This document shows positions 60,348-64,000 of a stretch of DNA of 64,000 nt, one piece after another (the first letter of the stretch is position 1; each line of letters starts with the position of its first letter). A model generated the notes under the pieces. That model was not told where the DNA came from. It did no database searches and worked only from the letters and a program-made list of their open reading frames with translations. Where the stretch lies: the NCBI GenBank assembly GCA_048814795.1, contig CP184673.1:2108001-2172000 (forward strand), given 5' to 3'. Made by a program: the position numbers and the translations under genes. Source of the stretch: Thermatribacter sp048814795 (GTDB lineage Bacteria; Atribacterota; Atribacteria; Atribacterales; Thermatribacteraceae).

Positions 60348-61355
60348 TCAATCCCACAATTTTAACCTGCATGGTAGAATTATTTTCTTAGCTTCATCTC
60401 CTTTGATTCTGCCTACCAGAATCTCCGCTGCTTCTTTTCCCAGCTCTTCCAGAGGTTGCTCAACAGTGGGAACTGGAGGGTCTGTGTATTTAACTGCCTC
60501 AATTCCGTCAAAACCAACGATAGCAAGGTCATCAGGAACTTTAATTCCCTTCTCCTTGGCTACCTGCAACACCCCAATGGCCATTTTGTCATTGGCGCAG
60601 AAAACCGCAGTGGGCAGGGGTCTGGTTTTGAGTAACTCCTCCATAGCCTGTCTACCACTTAATCTCCTGAAATTTCCAGCAACTATATACTCCCTTCGCA
60701 ACTCAATCCCGTACTCCAGTAAAGTATCCACGTAAGCACGGTATCTCTCTTCAGCATGGCGGTGATCTTCCGGACCCCGAATATGAGCAATACGACGATG
60801 CCCTTTTTCAATCAGGTAAGTAACTGCCTCTTTTGCTCCCTGATAATGGTCTATATCAACGTAACTCACTCCGTCCCCTTCCACTCTCTGATTAACAACC
60901 ACAAAGGGGAATCTTTCCTTAACCAGTTCGCTGACTTCTGAATAATGAACCGGCCAGTGGGAAAGGACAATCAATCCCTCAAAAAGCCGATTATGAGCAA
61001 TGTCCAGAAGGGCTTCTCTTTTATCGAGAGGATGTCCGTTATAAAACTCTCCCTTGACCACCATCTGCAGGTAGTAGCCCTGGGCAGAAATAGCAGTCAA
61101 TAAACTGTTCAGCAAATTACCATAAAAAGTGGAAAGCTTTTCTCCCCTGATGAAAGCACAGAGAAGTACGGTATTAGTTTTGCCCTTGACTAAGTTACGA
61201 GCCAGAACATTGGGTCGATAGCCCAATTTGCGGGCTGCTTCCAGAACCTTTCTTCTGGTCGCCTCCGCAACCTGGCCTTTCCCGCTTAAAACCAGAGAAA
61301 CTGTAGCTGGAGATACCCCAGCCAGACGAGCTACGTCTTTGATGGTTACCGGCAA
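60348..61355 (-). CDS. LacI-family transcriptional regulator
   Basis: 335 residues. The helix-turn-helix and hinge are complete (VTIKDVARLAGVSPATVSLVL, then RPNVLARNLVKGKT), followed by a periplasmic-binding-type sensor domain with FCANDKMAIGVL and VGFDG. TTG start at 61355 with AAAGGA 9 bases upstream. It heads the beta-glucoside locus and probably senses a sugar from the GH3 reaction. Two operators flank its own promoter. Confidence 0.94.
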   Translation of the reverse strand: MPVTIKDVARLAGVSPATVSLVLSGKGQVAEATRRKVLEAARKLGYRPNVLARNLVKGKTNTVLLCAFIRGEKLSTFYGNLLNSLLTAISAQGYYLQMVVKGEFYNGHPLDKREALLDIAHNRLFEGLIVLSHWPVHYSEVSELVKERFPFVVVNQRVEGDGVSYVDIDHYQGAKEAVTYLIEKGHRRIAHIRGPEDHRHAEERYRAYVDTLLEYGIELRREYIVAGNFRRLSGRQAMEELLKTRPLPTAVFCANDKMAIGVLQVAKEKGIKVPDDLAIVGFDGIEAVKYTDPPVPTVEQPLEELGKEAAEILVGRIKGDEAKKIILPCRLKLWD

Positions 61356-61372
61356 ATCTTTTTGTCCTTTCT

Positions 61373-61384
61373 TAAAACGATTTA
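61373..61384 (+). promoter_or_regulatory. LacI-type operator O1
   Basis: TAAAACGATTTA, a near-palindrome with a central CG, as usual for LacI-family sites. It overlaps the start region of the lacI transcript and is the exact reverse complement of the site at 61465-61476. Confidence 0.75.
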
Positions 61385-61394
61385 CTTCTCCCTA

Positions 61395-61440
61395 ATTTTA
61401 TCTACATTAATTTTATTTGTCAATTAGTCTTATTTGTCAA
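61395..61440 (-). promoter_or_regulatory. Promoter of the lacI-like gene
   Basis: Minus strand TTGACA (61423-61418), 17 bases, TAAAAT (61400-61395). A second TTGACAAATAA starts 17 bases further upstream (61440). Both lie between operators O1 and O2. Confidence 0.75.
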
Positions 61441-61464
61441 GATATACCACTACCATAAAATAAT

Positions 61465-61476
61465 TAAATCGTTTTA
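61465..61476 (+). promoter_or_regulatory. LacI-type operator O2
   Basis: TAAATCGTTTTA, the reverse complement of O1, 92 bases centre to centre from it. The pair brackets the promoter, which suits DNA looping. Confidence 0.75.
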
Positions 61477-61570
61477 AAAATTCAGTCAGACCAAATAACC
61501 AAAAACTGAGCAAAGCAAAAGCTTCCGAAATTGGGGAGAAAAAGGAGGAATAAAAAGAAAGAGGTTTTTT

Positions 61571-62317
61571 CTATCCCCTGTTGATCAGGCTGGCCAGATA
61601 TCCTGCGCCAAAACCATTGTCTATATTAACCACAGCTACTCCGCTTGCACAGCTGTTGAGCATGGTTAAAAGGGCAGCCAATCCTTTGAAGCTGGCTCCA
61701 TAACCCACGCTGGTGGGAACAGCTATCACCGGCCTGTCCACCAGGCCACCCACCACACTGGCCAGAGCACCCTCCATTCCCGCTACCACTATAATCACCT
61801 TTGCCCCTCTTATAATATCCAGATGGGAAAACAATCTGTGAATTCCCGCCACCCCTACATCGAATACCCTCTTCACTCGATTACCCATTATTTCCGCCGT
61901 TATAGCCGCTTCCTCAGCCACTGAAATGTCAGAGGTACCCGCGGTAACTATGGCAATGTAGGTATTACTCACTTCAACCGCCTTTTTTCTAATGACGATT
62001 GTCCGAGCCAGGGGATAATATTCAGCCTGAGGACAAACTTCGTACACTGCCTGATATATCTCCTGACTGGTCCGGGTTACCAAAATATTACTATCTTTTT
62101 CGAGCATCTCGCTTACTATTTTTACCACCTGCTCCCTGGTCTTTCCTTCACCGTAAATTACCTCAGGATAGCCCTTTCTGATTTCTCGATGGTGGTCCAC
62201 TTTGGCAAAGCCCAAATCTTTAAAAGGCAATTCTTTCAAATTATTCATTGCTTCATCTATAGAAATTTCGCCCTCTTTTACTCGCTCAAGTAACTCTCTC
62301 AGTTTCTTTTCATCCAT
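61571..62317 (-). CDS. larB: Nickel-pincer cofactor biosynthesis protein LarB
   Basis: 248 residues. The N-terminal half holds a helical domain (EISIDEAMNNLKEL) and the LarB-specific HREIRKGYPEVIYGEGKT. The C-terminal half is related to PurE (TAGTSDISVAEEAA, VPTSVGYGASFKG). LarB carboxylates nicotinate adenine dinucleotide and opens its phosphoanhydride, the first step to the nickel-pincer nucleotide of lactate racemase. It directly follows larE. LarC and LarA are not in the window. Confidence 0.95.
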   Translation of the reverse strand: MDEKKLRELLERVKEGEISIDEAMNNLKELPFKDLGFAKVDHHREIRKGYPEVIYGEGKTREQVVKIVSEMLEKDSNILVTRTSQEIYQAVYEVCPQAEYYPLARTIVIRKKAVEVSNTYIAIVTAGTSDISVAEEAAITAEIMGNRVKRVFDVGVAGIHRLFSHLDIIRGAKVIIVVAGMEGALASVVGGLVDRPVIAVPTSVGYGASFKGLAALLTMLNSCASGVAVVNIDNGFGAGYLASLINRG

Positions 62318-63118
62318 TTACAACACCTCGTTCAAGCTCCCCATTCGGTAACCTTCCAAATCCAGGGTGACGTACCTGAAGCCAATATTTTTAAAATACC
62401 CCACCAGCTCATCAAGAAGCTGTAGCTGAAAAAACCTTTTCCGTTCAGAAGGGGCAACTTCTATTCTGGCCAGCTCCCCATGAATCCTTACTCGCACCAC
62501 TCTGAAGCCCAAACTCCTTATATAAAGCTCTGCTTTTTCTACTCTTTCCAGGTCTTCCGCTTTTATCTGCTGCCCATAGGGAATTCTTGAAAGAAGACAA
62601 GCATAAGCTGGCTTGTCCCAGGTAGGAAGGCTCAGTTCTCTGGAAACAGCTCTTATCTCTTTTTTGGTAAAACCCGCTTCAAGCAAAGGACTGCGCACTC
62701 CCAGCTCCCGCAAAGCTCTGAGCCCGGGTCGATAATCATTCGAATCATCCGCATTTGTCCCGTCAACCACCCAGGCCAAACCCTCTCTTCTGGCAAAGTC
62801 CAGTATTTCCTCAAATAAAGCCTTTTTGCACCAATAGCACCTATCGGGAGGGTTGTTTTCGACCTTAGGCAAAATTTTCTTTTCACGCCGGGTTACATGC
62901 TTTACCTGAAGCTTCCGGGCAAGCTCCACTGCTTCCTCTATTTCCCAGCAAGCATGATAAGGCGCATACATGGTAAAAGCCACTACCCGATCTCCAAGGA
63001 CCTGCCTGGCTGCATAAAGCAAAAAAGTGCTATCCACCCCTCCCGAAAAAGCTACTACTACACTACCCAGAGAACGCAAAATAGCAAGTAATTCCTGATA
63101 CTTTTCTCTCTCGCTCAT
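62318..63118 (-). CDS. larE: Sacrificial sulfur transferase LarE
   Basis: 266 residues. An N-terminal PP-loop (FSGGVDSTFL, 20-26) forms the ATP-binding site. CYWCKKALF and YACLLSRIPYG contain cysteines, the latter matching the Cys that donates sulfur and is lost as dehydroalanine in Lactobacillus LarE. An alternative is the [4Fe-4S] type that uses three cysteines (here Cys in CYWC and YAC), which would make it catalytic. It follows the ECF ATPase gene with a 4-base overlap. Confidence 0.94.
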   Translation of the reverse strand: MSEREKYQELLAILRSLGSVVVAFSGGVDSTFLLYAARQVLGDRVVAFTMYAPYHACWEIEEAVELARKLQVKHVTRREKKILPKVENNPPDRCYWCKKALFEEILDFARREGLAWVVDGTNADDSNDYRPGLRALRELGVRSPLLEAGFTKKEIRAVSRELSLPTWDKPAYACLLSRIPYGQQIKAEDLERVEKAELYIRSLGFRVVRVRIHGELARIEVAPSERKRFFQLQLLDELVGYFKNIGFRYVTLDLEGYRMGSLNEVL

Positions 63119-63930
63119 CTTAGCATTCCTTCCAGAATCCGAACCGCCTCCTCCACAGTAAACGGAACATTCTCCTTTGCAAAACCTACTCGCAAAAAAA
63201 TCTCCGGTACTCTGGGAAAAATCAAGTTTGCCTCGGAAAGCAACTCCTCCTCAAGGAGTAAATTTCTGTCTCCCTCTTTCAACACTCTACCTTCTTTCAA
63301 AATGATCACCCTATCTGCCCACTCTGCAGCCAGGTCCACATCATGAGTTGCAATGAACAAGGTTTTTTGATTTTCGCAAAGCATCTCCAGTATCGAAAAC
63401 AGTTCCCGCTTACCCTGTGGGTCCAGGTAAGTTCCCGGCTCGTCCAGAACGATTATTTCAGGTTCCATCACCAAAACTCCAGCCAGAGCAACTTTTTTCT
63501 TTTCACCGTAGCTCAGGTGATAGGGAATTCTGTCTCTAAGGTGCCACACACCGACGCGCTTGAGTGCCTCTTCAACTCTTTTTCTTACCTCCTTCTCCTG
63601 AACACCCAGATTGAAGAGACCAAAAGCCACATCCTCCCAGACCGTGGAAGCAAAAACCTGGTCGTCGGGGTCCTGAAAAACAATACCCACTTTTCTCCTT
63701 ATTGCCTGTTCCGTTTTCCTATTCACTTCCTGGCCGTCTACAAACACTTTTCCCCTTTGAGGAAGAAAAACACCGTTTAAATGCATAATCAAAGTGGACT
63801 TACCTGAACCATTGGGTCCAAGCAACACCGTCTTTGTTCCCCGTTCAACAGAAAAACTTACACCCTTCAAAGCTTCAGTGCCATCGGGATAACGATAGCT
63901 GAGATTCTGCACTTCAAGGACTTTTTTCAC
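63115..63930 (-). CDS. ECF transporter ATPase, cobalt/nickel type (CbiO/NikO-like)
   Basis: 271 residues. Walker A GPNGSGKST (about 38-46), the ECF-specific Q-loop QDPDDQVFAST, signature LSYGEKKK (a Tyr instead of SGG) and DEPGTYLDP. Coupled to a permease of CbiQ type just upstream (GTG overlaps its TGA). Together with larE and larB the likely ion is nickel. Substrate inferred. Confidence 0.92.
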   Translation of the reverse strand: MKKVLEVQNLSYRYPDGTEALKGVSFSVERGTKTVLLGPNGSGKSTLIMHLNGVFLPQRGKVFVDGQEVNRKTEQAIRRKVGIVFQDPDDQVFASTVWEDVAFGLFNLGVQEKEVRKRVEEALKRVGVWHLRDRIPYHLSYGEKKKVALAGVLVMEPEIIVLDEPGTYLDPQGKRELFSILEMLCENQKTLFIATHDVDLAAEWADRVIILKEGRVLKEGDRNLLLEEELLSEANLIFPRVPEIFLRVGFAKENVPFTVEEAVRILEGMLR

Positions 63931-64000
63931 GCAATTCCACTCCGCTCAAACACAAATATGACCACCACCATCCCCACCCACAGCACTCCTAAAAAGACTT
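63927..64000 (-). CDS. ECF transporter permease (CbiQ/NikQ-like), C-terminal end only
   Basis: The last 23 residues of a membrane protein (hydrophobic run ending FERSGIA) run from the window edge to TGA at 63929-63927. The WxxM...F.FERSG tail is like the C-terminus of CbiQ/EcfT. The rest lies beyond the window. Confidence 0.6.
   Translation of the reverse strand, partial: VFLGVLWVGMVVVIFVFERSGIA

Overview
The window is one stretch of a bacterial chromosome of moderate GC. Genes are tightly packed, mostly on the minus strand, with many TTG/GTG starts and strong purine-rich ribosome binding sites. Gene content points to an anaerobic, sugar-fermenting, probably thermophilic bacterium. Pointers are a ribose-class and an oligopeptide-class sugar ABC transporter, a GH3 beta-glucosidase, several URO-D-fold methyltransferase-like proteins, LarB/LarE with a nickel-type ECF transporter, and a decarboxylase-type biotin module. 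The CsaB / DUF5693-like / WecG block and the FtsEX / EnvC-like / Ctp / divergent polysaccharide deacetylase block would fit a deep-branching lineage such as Atribacterota or a relative of Thermotogota or Firmicutes. That placement is inference and was not checked by any search.

Region 1 (1-25.3 kb) is housekeeping. It holds a thioesterase, tRNA-Gln, OsmC, GltX and a second thioesterase. An envelope and division operon follows (FtsE, FtsX, degenerate LytM activator, Ctp protease, divergent polysaccharide deacetylase), then a cell-wall glycopolymer operon (DUF5693-like, CsaB, WecG/TagA). Next come a carboxyltransferase / small subunit / biotin carrier module, a P-loop-Asp23 fusion, prfB with its programmed +1 frameshift, secA, and a chain of overlapping small genes from metG to rsmA.

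Region 2 (25.3-33.4 kb) holds a zinc alcohol dehydrogenase with a clear terminator, purK, a metallophosphoesterase, a wrecked chemoreceptor beside an intact cheW, a TnpB-only IS200/IS605-type element with a structured right end (probable omega RNA), a URO-D-family gene and a ribose-class permease.

Region 3 (33.3-37.9 kb) is a graveyard of mobile DNA. It holds a decapitated rbsA, an internally deleted ISLre2-like copy, an IS3-like end inside a broken TPR gene, a 45-bp copy of the 3' half of tRNA-Arg, an IS1595-like remnant, an intact HTH-plus-NucS-like nuclease gene, a 127-bp attC-like palindrome and a broken IS256-family element.

Region 4 (38.2-46.3 kb) is a carbohydrate locus: DeoR regulator, truncated URO-D gene, two SDR dehydrogenases, a complete ribose-class ABC transporter and an intact URO-D-family gene. 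Region 5 (46.3-50.9 kb) carries a PerR-like regulator and peroxiredoxin behind a near-ideal promoter/operator, tRNA-Arg, a ruined MNT-HEPN toxin-antitoxin pair, and small metabolic genes. Region 6 (50.8-61.5 kb) is a beta-glucoside locus: GH3 enzyme, five-gene Opp/Cbt-type transporter, URO-D-family gene and a LacI regulator with two operators flanking its promoter. Region 7 (61.5-64 kb) is larB, larE and the start of an ECF metal transporter, cut by the window edge.

The least explained recurring pattern is the set of four URO-D-fold genes (one truncated) lying beside sugar transporters and SDR dehydrogenases. The most striking non-coding structures are the attC-like palindrome, the inverted 45-bp tRNA-Arg copy, and the hairpins that follow both solute-binding-protein genes.
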